A stretch of DNA of 64,000 nucleotides from the NCBI RefSeq assembly GCF_026210795.1, contig NC_089445.1:3348001-3412000 (forward strand), in the 5' to 3' direction. The DNA comes from Rhizophagus irregularis (taxonomy: Eukaryota > Glomeromycota > Glomeromycetes > Glomerales > Glomeraceae). Numbering within the stretch: the first letter of the stretch is position 1; every line of letters begins with the position of its first letter. The translations under genes and the position numbers were made by a program. The notes beneath the pieces were generated by a model, which worked only from the letters and a program-made list of their open reading frames with translations, had not been told where the DNA came from and searched no databases. Shown one piece after another: positions 24,010 through 34,959 of this stretch.

Positions 24010-24905
24010 TACTATTTTCTATCTACTAAACAGGGGGAAAAAAAAGAAAACAATTAAGCTAGCTTCTAAAGATGATAATTGGATAAAGAGTCTCTTGATT
24101 TACGTATAGATGATCATGTTTACGAGTGGAAATTACAAGGCGGCCAAAAACTTATCACAGTTCTTAACAAAAAAACTTCCGAAAAGATTAAAGAATTCTT
24201 AGGAAAAGATAAAAAAAACAGATAATTGCATTAGGTATGATCTCCTATTTTCTGAAATTAAAGATAAAAAGAAATTTCTAACATGGTAAATACAGATTAG
24301 AAATATTGGAAGATGATGAATATTATGATATTGGAACATCTTCAATAATTGATTTATCTTCCGAGTTCAAAGGTGGAATGTATTCATGGTTTGAAAAAGA
24401 TTGGGACAATTTAAAAAAAAGGTTTATGAAATTGTTGACATGAAAACCAAAAGATTTTGAGGGGAAGTGAAAATTTTTATAAATACCATCGAAGAGGTAG
24501 GTAACTATTTATTAACTTTTGAACATATGCACATACTAATTTGTTACTTGTTTACTTAATTTTATGTCTGTTGACTAATAGATGTGTGACGTATATAAAT
24601 ACAATGAAGCCTGAGATTATTCATATAAAATCAAAACTAGCAATATCTCTCAGATGCAAATGCAAATAGCAAATATTTATTTCTATGTTATTTCTATGTA
24701 TGAGTTTAAAAATTTATCTCGTTTTTTGATCTAACTACATTAGTCACTAATTAATATTAAATTTATCATTAGGTTAGATAAAATGCTTGTATTTTTGTTG
24801 ATAAATCTGGAAAATGCAAAGAACTAAGCGAAATTGAGTATGCAATTGAAATGATAGTACCGATTATGAGAGAAATATTTAATGAACCATCTAAGAGTCA
24901 AGTTG
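24010..24905 (+). pseudogene. Unidentified duplicated gene, copy 2 (more complete)
   Basis: Recognisable exons are 'SLDLRIDDHVYEWKLQGGQK' with 'LNKKTSEKIKEFLGKDKK' (about 24090-24225), a GT...AG intron, 'RLEILEDDEYYDIGTSSIID' with 'FKGGMYSWFEKDWDNL' (about 24296-24440), 'GEVKIFINTIEEVGNYLLTF' (about 24460-24520), and 'EIEYAIEMIVPIMREIFN' (about 24830-24885). The protein is acidic or charged with no motif I can assign. Single-base shifts (after 'KDKK') and a TGA after the 'KLL' segment inactivate it. Like copy 1, it is joined at its 3' end to LSU rRNA sequence. Confidence 0.6.
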
Positions 24906-24911
24906 TTTGTG

Positions 24912-25370
24912 ATGGGAGGTAAATTTCTCCTAAGGCTAAATAACGGCGAGAGACCAATAGCGAACAAGTTCCGTGAGGGAAAGATGAAAAGAACTTTGAA
25001 AAGAGAGTTAAATAGTACGTGAAATTGTTGAAAGGGAAATGATTGAAGCCAGTCGTACCGGCGGGTAATCAGGAATATATAAATCTTCGCTAGTAAGACT
25101 GATACATTTATTTTACATAAGCAATAAAGAGTATTAATTTCATACTTTACAATAGGGGAGAGACACTTTCCAACGTAATGTGTGATCGGTGTTGATTTAC
25201 GAATTATTCGCATCGCAAATAATCTTGAACTGTTATTCAGAATGTACAAAAGTTCCATACAAAAATAGTACATGACCGATCAAATGTCTACGTACACTAA
25301 AAGGTATTTTAAATAATTTTTTGAAAGAAGACTCATCTGCCGAAAGTGTGAGAGATTAAAAATTTTAGGA
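24912..25370 (+). rRNA. Partial large-subunit rRNA (D1-D2 region), second copy
   Basis: It contains 'gggaggtaaatttctcctaa', 'aaataacggcgagagacc', 'aagttccgtgagggaaagat', 'aaaagagagttaaatagtac' and 'gtcgtaccggcgggtaatc', all typical of fungal 25S/28S rRNA 5' sequence, then an AT-rich D2 segment. It is closer to canonical LSU than copy 1, since the GAGAGTTAAATAGTACGTG block is intact. No other rDNA genes adjoin it, and it sits at the same place in the duplicated block as copy 1, so it is a fragment carried along by segmental duplication. Confidence 0.9.
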
Positions 25371-25665
25371 ATTCAGTTTTCTGGTAAGCGTATTTATTTG
25401 TATGCTATGAATTACAAATCAATTTCATAGTTAACATTTTAATTGTCATTTAAGGCCTATATGGACAGATTATAGGAATAGAACTTTAAGATAATGGATT
25501 GTACTTCGGACTTGAAGGTCCAACTTTCAATTTCCAATACAACTTATGAATATTAATGTCTTCGTAGTGCATTGGATACCTTATTTTTTTTTCAAAATAA
25601 GATATTAGCATTAACTGTTGGTAATTGATAGTTACTTATTTATGTATGTACGTATATTAGACAAA

Positions 25666-25860
25666 TGTCGTCGAAAAAGCAAAATTACAAGCTGATCTGA
25701 CAAAGACTAATCATCCTCTCCATAAGTTACTACATCAATTGGGTAACTTAGAAGCAGGACATTTCAAGATCAAGTATATTCGAGATACATATTTTACTCC
25801 AAAAAAGGGAAAAATGATAAGAATAGTTATGATAATGAAATATGATAGTGGTTTCCGTTA
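25666..25860 (+). pseudogene. Second copy of the small 'MSSKK' ORF, interrupted
   Basis: The ATG and 'MSSKKQNYKLI' are identical to 16905 onward, but the next codon is TGA (CGA in the other copy), and a one-base difference follows near 25720. The tail 'HFKIKYIRDTYFTPKKGK' is conserved. It is inactive as an uninterrupted frame. Confidence 0.6.
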
Positions 25861-26537
25861 ATGTAATCGTTGGTTTATAGCAATGTGGTAATATAAAAAT
25901 AAAATCTTACTTAAAAATAATATATCATGTTATGTACGTATGTACGAGATGAAAAAATAAAGCAAGCTGTTATTAATTGTTATCTTCTTTTTTTCACATC
26001 AATATGTTAGTTAATGTTAACTTTGTGGTCACTATACCCTAAGGAATACAGTACATTATTATATAATGTAATGCTCTCATATCATGTTATGGCATTCGAA
26101 CGTTCATAGATCTTTGTTACAGTATCACGTTTCATACATGGACTACACAGCCCTATCTAGTATACGCTGTAAGTATTAAGTATATCTCATATTTTAAATA
26201 ATTTTACTTTTTATAGGTTATTTTAGTATAGTCGATTAAAAATTGTATAATAAAACTTATTTATTTAAATTATTGAAGTAGTATAATTAAAACAAGAAAA
26301 GGAAGAATGATAAAGTTTATTGGTTAGGTTGGAAAATAAACTATCCAATCTAGAAGTTAAAAGAGAAGCAGATTCAAGCTAAAGTTTCAATAAATAAAAA
26401 TTAGAACCATTTTCTAAACTTTAATTCTCTTCTTTTGCTTATCCATCCTTTGCCAACTCCTACTAATTCCGATCTTTAACCTTCTTGGGGAGTTATTTTT
26501 TTTATTTTTCTTTTCGAGAGGTCTAAGAATGTCTCGT

Positions 26538-26869
26538 TCAGATATCATATTTAGGAAAGACTTCAACTTGGGCTTCTTGAAGACTAATCCAAGTTTCTTC
26601 CTCCAACTGGATATCACTAGTTATAACCTTTTCCTCTTTGAACAACTCTGCAAAATAAAAAATAGTGTAACTCCTAAATAATCTAGATGGTTCTTCTAAC
26701 CACAAATCAACTTCTTTAAATAATTTCCTCAATCCTTCATCTCCAAATTTCTTCCTAAATCTTTGATAATTAATAAGATATTCCAACTGTTGGTCAATCA
26801 AATATTTATACCTTCCTTTAACTAAAATTGATTTTGACAATTTAACTCCTGCCCAATCAACCACCAGAG
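26538..26869 (-). pseudogene. aaRS-like gene, C-terminal fragment (copy 3)
   Basis: An open minus-strand frame encodes the last 108 residues of the synthetase-like protein, including 'VDWAGVKLSKS' with the KMSKS-type loop and the terminal 'QVEVFPKYDI'. The reading frame and sequence are well preserved compared with 17786-19102. The gene is cut at 26870 by the fold-back element, and no sequence upstream of the KMSKS region follows on the other side. The missing part has been lost. Confidence 0.93.
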
Positions 26870-27263
26870 TAGTGCTCTACATGAGCCAAGCCAGCTCGTG
26901 AGCTTTTAAGCTGAGCCAAGCCAAGTTAAACCAAGCTGCAGTTATAGCTTGGCTTGGTGCTGGCTTGGCTTGATTTATTGAAAATTAAAACTAAAGTTTC
27001 AAAACGTGATAACCTCGCCAATATTGCTCCAAATTTAATGAATTTACTACCATTAGATTCCTCTTGATGAGACGAATCTAATGGTAGTAAAATCATTAAA
27101 TTTGGAGCAATATTGGCGAAGTTATCACGTTTTGAAATTTTAGTTATAATAAATTTTATATGATTTTGAAATAAGCTAGCTTGTGAGCTTTTGGAACAAG
27201 CCAAGCTGAGCCAAGCTGAGCTAGCCCTTGGCTCAGCTCAAGCTGGCTCATGTAGAGCTTTAT
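26870..27263. mobile_element. Fold-back hAT-like element with GAGCC-rich ends
   Basis: The ends are TAGTGCTCTACATGAGCC and, inverted, TAAAGCTCTACATGAGCC. The arms continue with AAGCCAGCT/GAGC repeats. The centre is a second inverted repeat of about 70 bp (26995-27065 against 27070-27140, e.g. 'aatctaatggtagtaaa' and its complement), so almost the entire 394 bp can fold into one hairpin. No coding capacity. The flanks show no target duplication, consistent with later deletion on one side. Confidence 0.88.
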
Positions 27264-27590
27264 TATATGCTGCAAAAATTCAATTCTTAAAGGTTTTATA
27301 TATGAAACTTTATAATATTTATCAAAGCCTCTTTCATATTAATAAAATCTGGATTTTCTACTATACTTAAGAGCTGTACTGTATTAATAACAAAACCTAT
27401 AATATTTTAGTTAAGATTTTTATTTAGAAAAATTATGTAGATTAATAATATTATTAGATTTCTTAAGTTTTTTTAATTTTTCCTCATATCTCGCTTATTA
27501 TAATAGCTTTTGTAATTTTATGCATTCAAGCATTTTTTCACAACCATTATCTGACAAACAGTTTTAGTATTATCTAAAATTATATATATA

Positions 27591-27956
27591 TTAATATTTG
27601 ATATGGCAATGATTTTTTACTAATAATAAAACTGCTTTTTGAAAAAATATCATCATTAAATTAAAGATTTTAGATGGAGGCTTTCTTTCTTTCTTTAATA
27701 AAGTCTGTTTATTGACTTCTACTTCATCATTAATAATTATATTAAAGTCAGATATTGATGCCTCAAATATTGTGTTATTATTAATTTCTTGTATTGTTAT
27801 AAAACTTTTCTCTAATAAAATTTCTGATTTATATAAATAATTAGAATCATTTTCACTTTCATCTGCAATTTCTTGTACTGAACTTCTTTTCTTTACTACT
27901 ATTTCTTCTGCCTCTTTAAGCATTTGCTTATGTTTTTTTCTTGTAGTGATCACCAT
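27591..27956 (-). CDS. Hypothetical protein, 121 aa
   Basis: An ATG-initiated minus-strand frame 'MVITTRKKHKQMLKEAEEIV' with a basic/acidic N-terminus and an acidic central part ('SENDSNYLYKSEILLEKS'). The N-terminal composition (K/R-rich helix followed by an acidic spacer) is typical of first exons of transposon-encoded proteins in such genomes, but no domain is recognised. The C-terminal 20 residues look random and may be read-through past a lost splice site. It is flanked by two inverted-repeat elements. Confidence 0.35.
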   Translation of the reverse strand: MVITTRKKHKQMLKEAEEIVVKKRSSVQEIADESENDSNYLYKSEILLEKSFITIQEINNNTIFEASISDFNIIINDEVEVNKQTLLKKERKPPSKIFNLMMIFFQKAVLLLVKNHCHIKY

Positions 27957-28232
27957 TTTTAATAGTTTAAAATGAATATCTATTTATGTGAATATTTAAT
28001 ATTTTATTTAATAATTAATAATTAATAAATTGGCAAATTATATAATATTAATGATGGTATTGTTACCAGTAAATTTGGTAAGGTAATGATTAAATAATAT
28101 TGTATTATATTGCAATTTTATGTAAGGATTAACAAAAATTGATGAGACTATTTGTTGGATACAAGAGGAATAAATAATAATAATTATTAGAAAAATCTAA
28201 GACGATTTTCTTGTAATTTTAACGAAGAGCTA

Positions 28233-28485
28233 TAGGTGCTGTCAAATTGCCAAATTGAAATTATGGCATCATAAAATATGGATTTTATCACTTAAATATT
28301 TAACAAATCATCGAAACCAAGCATTATAGATTTATGGATTACAAATTACTATGGTATAACCAGAAAAATATTTACTTACTTTGTGTAATTTTTGTATTTT
28401 TGACATTAAATAATTACGCCATTATGGCGATTTAATATATTACGGTATAAGCTTCATATGCCATAATTAATTCTGACGCCAAGTA
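28233..28485. mobile_element. Probable hAT-like MITE, 'TAGGTGCTGTC' type
   Basis: The left end TAGGTGCTGTCAAATTGCC and inverted right end TACTTGGCGTCAGAATTAA are imperfect repeats, continued by 'aaattatggcat' on both arms. The left terminus closely resembles the right terminus of the element at 47007-47446 (TAGGTGCCGTCGAAATT), suggesting one superfamily. No clean target duplication is seen. Confidence 0.55.
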
Positions 28486-29690
28486 TACAAGTCTATATAT
28501 ATAAAAATTACATCTCATTTTCAATGAATATTCAGAAGTAACATCTAATATCAAATCTATTCTAATGTATCAGTGATTAATTAATTTTGTGCAAGTTATT
28601 TTCATTGTAAACCAAATCAAATAAAGAAAATTAATACAATTTATTAAATAATTAATAACTTTATTTTATTCTAAAGAGCGGTAATCTGTGTCTAATTTAA
28701 TTATAGCTATTTGATAACAAAGGAAACTATCTGGTAAAAAGAACTAGATTATTCATTACAACACGTAGGACCTCATTTTTCGGATAGCTCAATTTTAACA
28801 GTAAAACTACATTACTGAGAAATTAAATAATTAATAACTAAAATAAGAAATTAAATAAAAATAAATCCGATCATAACATGTGATCATTCAACCAAAATTT
28901 GCTTTGGAATATCGGACTTTAACCAAATTTTGCGTAACAGTAAAATAATCAGCCAAGTCATATAAAAGAAATGATTTATTCTGAATCGATTTTAGATTAA
29001 TTCAAATTCGATTCCCATCCCTAACCTGATGTGCTACATAAAAAATTTGATAAAACTTCTCATGGCTGCAAATAATAACTAAACATAATGGTTAGAAATG
29101 ATCTCAAACTGCACTTCATTTTTTTTTTACATTAACAATATAAACAAATGAACCCTTTTTTTTATTCAATATAATAAAATGATAAATTGCAAAAAAGTCT
29201 AGATTTTTTTTACGCAAAATTGGCCCCCTTTTTTTTGAAGATTTTAGGGTTTAGTCTTTCCATCGGATTTTCTTTATGAGTTCAACCAATCGTTAAATTG
29301 GTGTACTATAATAAGGAGGATATTTTTTTATTGATTTATTTATGGCACATTATATAAAATTTATATATATTAAATATATATGATATATATTTTATAATCA
29401 CATTGTAATATGCAGTTTGGCTGGAAATAATTATCATATGATTTTATCATATGATTCATATGATGGAAAGATCAAAAAGAATAACTTTTTTTTTGTGATA
29501 TGTGTCAAAGATAACAACCGAGAAAGGGCTTTGACAAACTATTTCTCCATATAGATGTCAATGATTTCTAATTGAATTATTTTTATGTATTAATTCGTGA
29601 TCCACGAGTCAGAACTGCAGAAAATGGGATTAATTATTTTTCTTTCTAGACTATTCGATTGATTATGTAATAAGTATTTTATATTGGTAA
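28486..29690. other. Intergenic, AT-rich
   Basis: No gene recognised. Parts (around 29400-29660: 'atatgatggaaagatcaaaa', 'tttctttctagactattcg') resemble 50220-50460 and may be remains of an older duplication or dispersed repeat. Confidence 0.4.
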
Positions 29691-29836
29691 GGCAGTGACA
29701 GATATTACCTAATATTCTAGGGGGAGGGGGTTACATATATACTATATAAGGAAATTACATATATAATATATCTTACCTGGGGGAGGGGGGTAAGCTCTTA
29801 TAATAAACTGATATTAGGTAATATCTGTCATTGCCC
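29691..29836. mobile_element. Short palindromic element with GGGGGAGGGGG tracts
   Basis: 'ggcagtgacagatattacct' and its near-perfect complement 'aggtaatatctgtcattgcc' bound a 146-bp unit. Inside are two direct G-tracts, GGGGGAGGGGG (29720-29730) and GGGGGAGGGGGG (29780-29791), around 'ttacatatata' repeats. No ORF. G-tracts of this kind are striking in such AT-rich DNA. Confidence 0.75.
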
Positions 29837-31975
29837 TAACACATAATCACATTCATCCATCCCGGAATTTCCAACAATAAAATGATAAACAAAATAAACA
29901 AAACAAATAAGATATAAGGGTAATGATTAATATGGGGGTAAAAAGGGTAAAAAAGGTAGAATAAAAAATACGCAGATCACGGCTTAAATTTAAAATAAAT
30001 GTAGTCCTCCCCAAATAATTAGGATCTACCTTTATTATTCTTAATGTAAATTGTAAGTCGCATAAAAAAATAACGACCCAAAAAAATAATAATATTGTAA
30101 TGAAGATTTACACAAAAAAGATAAGTACGCGGTGAATGGGGAACACCGGTTTTATGTTGATATTGATAATTTAAATAATGTGTTTAAATTGCCCGCGAAA
30201 AAAAAAAAATATAAAAATGTGACACAGAAAACTCAGGATAAACATCACCTGATTAGGCAAAGTTAAAAGGAAAAATGTTCTCACCTTTTTTTTCCTAATT
30301 TGTATCGGATCAATAATGATAATCCTAGCCTTACAATCAACTACGCAACTGTGCGTGTTGTGTTAATAAATAATAATAATAATAATAATAATTTCTCTTA
30401 GCGTCTTTCGATAATTATTCTTTTTAACGAGGTTTATTATCGTGGTTATTATGGTCATTATTGAAGATTGTTGTTATTAAGGTTGTTGTTTCATTATTCG
30501 CGATAAAATTCATATCTTCAAACCTTCGAAACCTTCAAAACGCAATTTTTTTTTTATAAAAAAACCGACATGAAAGAAGCAAGGACATCCATTGCTAAAA
30601 AATTTTTGAAAACTAGATTTCATCAAATTACTCAGAAATTTTTTTTAATTAAAATAATCAATAAATAATTTTGTCATCATCTTTTTTTTTTAAAAAAAAA
30701 CCCCTTTTTTTTTCTTTCCAAAGAATCAATAATAATACTTGAATTTCAAACAATTTTACGTACAAATTTTTCGCCAATCGGCAACTTCGGTATTATTATT
30801 TTATCATAAAAAGAACACATACAACATAAAGTCATAAACTGCAAACACATCATATACTGTATATCATATATATACAACATATATATATTCCGATTTTTTC
30901 AAAATTGAAAAAAATTTTTTTATCTTAAAGTTTGTCATTAAAAAATTTTTTAAACGAGGCGCTATAACTGATAATAAAAATCTTTTTTCTTCGGTTATTC
31001 CGGTTTTTTTTTCCTTTTATAAACGATAAAAAATTTTGATGACAAAAAACATTACCAAATATAGTAAACAACAAAATTTGCCCATCAAAAAAGTAGAATA
31101 GAATATTTTTTATTTTTTTACTGTATATATATTTTTATTTTGTTTCGGTTTCGTTCATTTTTTAATTCGTTCATTATTTTTAGAGTTCTTATTTAGGAAT
31201 TTCTTGTTTATCAAACGCCGAGTTCTTTATCTGGAATTAAAAGAATCACTTAAATACAGTAGATGAGTAGAATGATTTATTCATCGATTAATTATAAAAA
31301 ATATATATAATAGATTAAATACGATTACAATTATTTAGGGATATTTTTAATGGCGTATTTTATTTTTATTTACTATTTGTATATATTTTTAAGATAAGTC
31401 ATTGTTATTCTAATCGTATATTTATTTTAAATTAATATTATTTTCCTTCGGTAATTTCGGATGAAATTATAAATAATAATCGACTTTACCTCTTTTTACT
31501 TTAATTGGTTTGAATAAAAATCCTTTTTCATATTAGCACTCCAAATTTAGTATTCTCCTTCTGTAACAGAAGTTTCATGTTTTGGTGAAATCGTTCATCA
31601 ATTGATATAAAAAAAAATTATACAAATTTTTTTTTTTAACTCGAAATCAAAACATATTAATATATTATTATCTGTTATATATATATAATATATATAAACT
31701 TTTTTATTGTATACAAAAAAAAAATTTTTTTTATTTTTCATTTACGTTTATGTCACATTATAATATCTTTACTTTAAAAATATGTACTTGCGTAAATGAA
31801 TGAATGAATGAATGAATGAATAATAAATAAATAAATAATTTTTTTTTTAAAGTTGCAAGTTTTTTTTTTTTACTACCTAGTTAAAAAGTGAAGATCATAG
31901 GAAAAAAAAAATTTTTTTTATATAAAGAAGTGAGAAAACACGGATCAAGAAAAAAAGAAATATTTTTTTTTATAA
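29837..31975. other. Intergenic with microsatellites
   Basis: No gene recognised. It contains an AAT microsatellite (30366-30392), a TGAA run followed by TAAA (about 31797-31838) and many poly-T/poly-A tracts. The last 450 bases are paralogous to sequence before 51998. Confidence 0.5.
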
Positions 31976-32098
31976 AATAACCCTCTTTGGCGTTTAACAA
32001 ATATTTTTTTAAAAAAAAATTCTTTTTTTCTGCTTTGACGAACTTTTTATTTCATATTTTTTTTTTTTTTTTACCTTGGAAAAAAAACAATATTTGCA
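31976..32098 (+). promoter_or_regulatory. Conserved upstream leader of the Arg-rich ORF (copy A)
   Basis: This segment and 51868-51997 share 'aaaataacc(c/t)tctttggc' then 'gtttaac', 'tgctttgacgaactttttatttcata' (split here only for length) and a final '(c/t)cttgaaaaaaaa' before the ATG. A related 'CTTTGNCGAATTTTTTATTTCATATTTTTTT'-type block recurs at about 19750-19785 and 53845-53875. Conservation immediately upstream of two ATGs suggests a promoter or 5' leader. Its function is not shown. Confidence 0.5.
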
Positions 32099-32287
32099 AT
32101 GAATCAATCTGAACGTACTCCTTCAAACGTTCCATCTTACGTTAGTCTTACTATTCGCAGACGGCGGAATAATCGACGAGTAAGATATGGAATTACAATT
32201 GATACGATCCGTGTCAGGAGATTACCAACACAAAATACAAACAATCCATCTATAAATCAATTTTTTAACGGATCTTTTTTCCCCTAA
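32099..32287 (+). CDS. Small Arg-rich hypothetical protein, copy A (62 aa)
   Basis: The 62-residue frame has a central basic run 'TIRRRRNNRRVRYGITIDTI' and the conserved tail 'QNTNNPSINQFFNGSFFP'. The paralogue at 51998-52222 keeps the frame, the Arg cluster and the tail ('QNTNNPSVNQIFNGSSFP') while differing at synonymous and other sites and by a 10-residue N-terminal insertion. That pattern supports real coding sequence. Arg-rich RNRR motifs would fit nucleic-acid binding, but nothing more can be said. Each copy lies about 1-3 kb upstream of an astacin pseudogene. It could alternatively be the first exon of the astacin gene, encoding a propeptide part. Confidence 0.55.
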   Translation: MNQSERTPSNVPSYVSLTIRRRRNNRRVRYGITIDTIRVRRLPTQNTNNPSINQFFNGSFFP

Positions 32288-32999
32288 AATAAGGGCAAGC
32301 ATGTTGAAATATTGATTCATATTGAAAATATTACACTAAGCCATTATGCATTAAATAAGCGTAATTTTATTAATATATGGACAATACAAAATAATATGAT
32401 TAACAAAAACTATCAAGTTTTAATGTTTTTATGAAAAATAGATAAAATAGATCAATCAGAAATTGAATCATCCAATTTTCGGAATATCCTTAAGTTACAC
32501 AAGATTTAATACTACTTTTCATCAAATTATATATTTGTATAAATTAAATTTAGTGTCCCGTTTATCCGATCCGGATAAATAACGGATATCCGTTAATTAT
32601 CCGGATAAATGGCAACTTTAAAAATCTTAATTAAATATTAGAATAAATAAATAAATATATAATTTTTTTTTTTTTTTTGAAAATTTAGTATAGTTCTTCT
32701 CAAAATTTTTTTTTAAAAAAAACTCCTTTAATAAAATTCCTTGTGATATATTTTTATATGTATCAAAAAAAAGAAACGCAAGATTTATTTCTCACCTTGA
32801 AAAAAAAACAATTTTCGAAACTTCTTTTTTAATGAGTTTAATAATATTTTGAGAGAACAAAAAATGAGATACTTTAAAAGGTGTCTTTGATTTAAAAAAA
32901 CAATTTGATTTCGTGAAAAACTTATTTTTTATAAAATTTTTTTTACCTAACGAACACTAAAAAAAAAAATAAATTTCTTTTACAAAAATATATTACAAT

Positions 33000-33668
33000 T
33001 AGTCAACTATACTGCAACTCAAGCTGTTGATTATTGCGGTCAAGCTCATAAATGGACCGATACTTATGTTGTCTCCTCTTATAAAGAGAATAAACCATGT
33101 TCCGATGCCCGTATCAACGACCGAACAAAACTTTGGGAAAATTGAATCGTTCCATTGTGAATTCTGTCCTTTGAACTTAAATACATTGTGACATGTGCAA
33201 TGAAAGCTATGTTGATAAGCAAGGCGGAGATCTGATTACTATTTTCGTCTATAATTTAAATTCATTATCTTTCTATCTCATTTCATTTCACAATTATAAA
33301 GGAGTTATCGGTTATCAAGGACCCGCAAAATCATCAATATCCAAAAGGTAGTGCTATCATGCATGAACTGATACACGCTTCGGGTTCTATCATGAATACC
33401 AATACTATCGTCCAGGCCGTAACGAATATTTGACCGTTATAGCGAAAGTAGATGATATAAATTTTTGAAAGTTGTGAGACGGGATGTGGTGTGTTTTGGT
33501 CCGTATGACCCAGAATCTATCATGTATTATCCCCCTGAGACGTTTATTCCTAAGGACAATGTTTTACAAGCGAAGTCGGGAACGGAAAGAATAAGTGCTA
33601 TGGATTGTTTCATACAGTCAACTTCGCCTAATAACAAATATCTTTTCACAATTCAGACCAACGTTTAA
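33000..33668 (+). pseudogene. Astacin-family zinc metalloprotease pseudogene (copy A)
   Basis: The catalytic region is recognisable: 'MHELIHA' (zinc-binding HExxH kept, about 33360-33380), then after a frameshift 'FYHEYQYYRPGRNEYLTVI', matching the astacin HExxHxxGxxHExxR signature, and farther on 'DVVCFGPYDPESIMYYPPET', containing the Met-turn (SIMYY). Upstream, 'KPCSDARINDRT'-like sequence precedes the catalytic domain. A one-base shift inside the zinc motif, a disrupted start of the catalytic domain and internal stops inactivate it. Astacins are usually secreted endopeptidases. No complete copy exists in this window. Confidence 0.85.
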
Positions 33669-34959
33669 ATTTAAGTACTTATGCTATAAAAGCACTTAAT
33701 GCACTTGTCTATGTTTTTTTTAATCCATTAATAGTCTAATAATATGACTGTCCAGCTGGTTCTCGTTTATTAATCTGAGTTACAAAAGAAACGACACCCT
33801 TCAACATGCTGCCAATCCCGCTAGTCGTGCACTGTACACTATGAATATAAAAAATCTTATTAGATTACTCAGTTAGAATGTTCTTTGCTTCCTAGTTTTT
33901 AATAGTGTGTTTTTATAGCTTATCAGTTATGGTGTTTTGAAAATTTGAATTTTTCATTATCATTTATCGAATTCGATTGTTTGAGATTTGATGGATATCC
34001 TACTGACTATTTATTAAAAAAAAATTTTTTCTTACTCTGCTTGATAGATAAAGTCTTTTTATTCCTATTATGTTGAACGTCCCTTAATAATATTTATTCT
34101 ACAAAATACACGCTTCGTTTGCATGCCTCGAATGCTTGAGATGAGTGGGTATCAAATAATCATCTTCAACATAATTCCTTCAATTCCTTAGTGTCAAGAT
34201 AAACGAATGCTCTTGAGTCCAATGGAATTGTATCAGTGATTATATTTTAAGCTATAAAATATACTATTATATAGAATAAATTTATTCGAGTATCAATCAG
34301 TACAAGTCCAAAGAAATCTTTTCAATGATATTATTAATTCACTAAATTTGTTGAATTACAAAGTGTTGAATAATTTTTCTCGTTCTATACTATCATCTAA
34401 TTAATGAACACCATGGAGTAGGTGCAAACTCCGCTTATATCTCCTCTTTCTTTATGATGGCGAAAGACGCTTGAAATCACTAGTATGTATGTGATCACGT
34501 AAATATATTTGGTGATTATCAAATATCAATTCGTCACATTCGATTCAGTATTTTTCTATGTTGGAGAAAAAAATTCGGGAATCGTGAGATTTTTAATTTT
34601 TTATATATTGTAATATTCAAGCACGTGAAAACCAAAGTAAATGCAGTAAATTATCATCTGCAAAATTTCCTCATTTAGATTTGAGCTGATGATAAAAAAA
34701 ACGGTATTTTCACTGCTTGTTTTCTTTATAATTCTAACGAAAGTTGGAATTATTCTCTTTTACTCGTATTACTTCGACCTGGTTTAATTCTTTAATTGAT
34801 GTATTAACTGGAGAAAGTGCCAGAGAAAATAATTTATTAAAGATTCTTAGAGCTTAAAATTTACAATGATTTAGATCTTATTTTTGTTGTAAATGTCTAA
34901 TAAAGTGAGTTGACTTTATTATCAATTACGAATCAGTTTTTAATACTTTAATTATTAAG
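33669..34959. other. Spacer shared with 22370-23435
   Basis: No intact gene. The sequence is paralogous in blocks to 22370-23435 and partly to 14620-14790, and separates the astacin pseudogene from the SRP receptor pseudogene. Its last part may hold decayed 5' exons of the latter, but I cannot identify them. Confidence 0.45.

Larger units (their letters stand above)
24450..26869. repeat. Segmental duplication, paralogous to 15590-18130
   Basis: The same succession occurs in direct orientation in both places: unidentified gene 3' end, LSU rRNA fragment, small 'MSSKK' ORF, AT-rich spacer, and minus-strand 3' end of the aaRS-like gene. Identity by eye is high over long stretches, with scattered indels. 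The 26.9-kb end coincides exactly with the start of a fold-back element, so the rest of the duplicated aaRS copy has been lost. Confidence 0.9.

Noticed and set aside
24824-25273. 149-codon minus-strand open frame
   Set aside because: Antisense to the second LSU fragment and the exon before it; not a gene.
28980-29030. tRNA T-loop-like 'attcgattcccatccc'
   Set aside because: No matching T-stem, anticodon arm or acceptor stem could be drawn around it.
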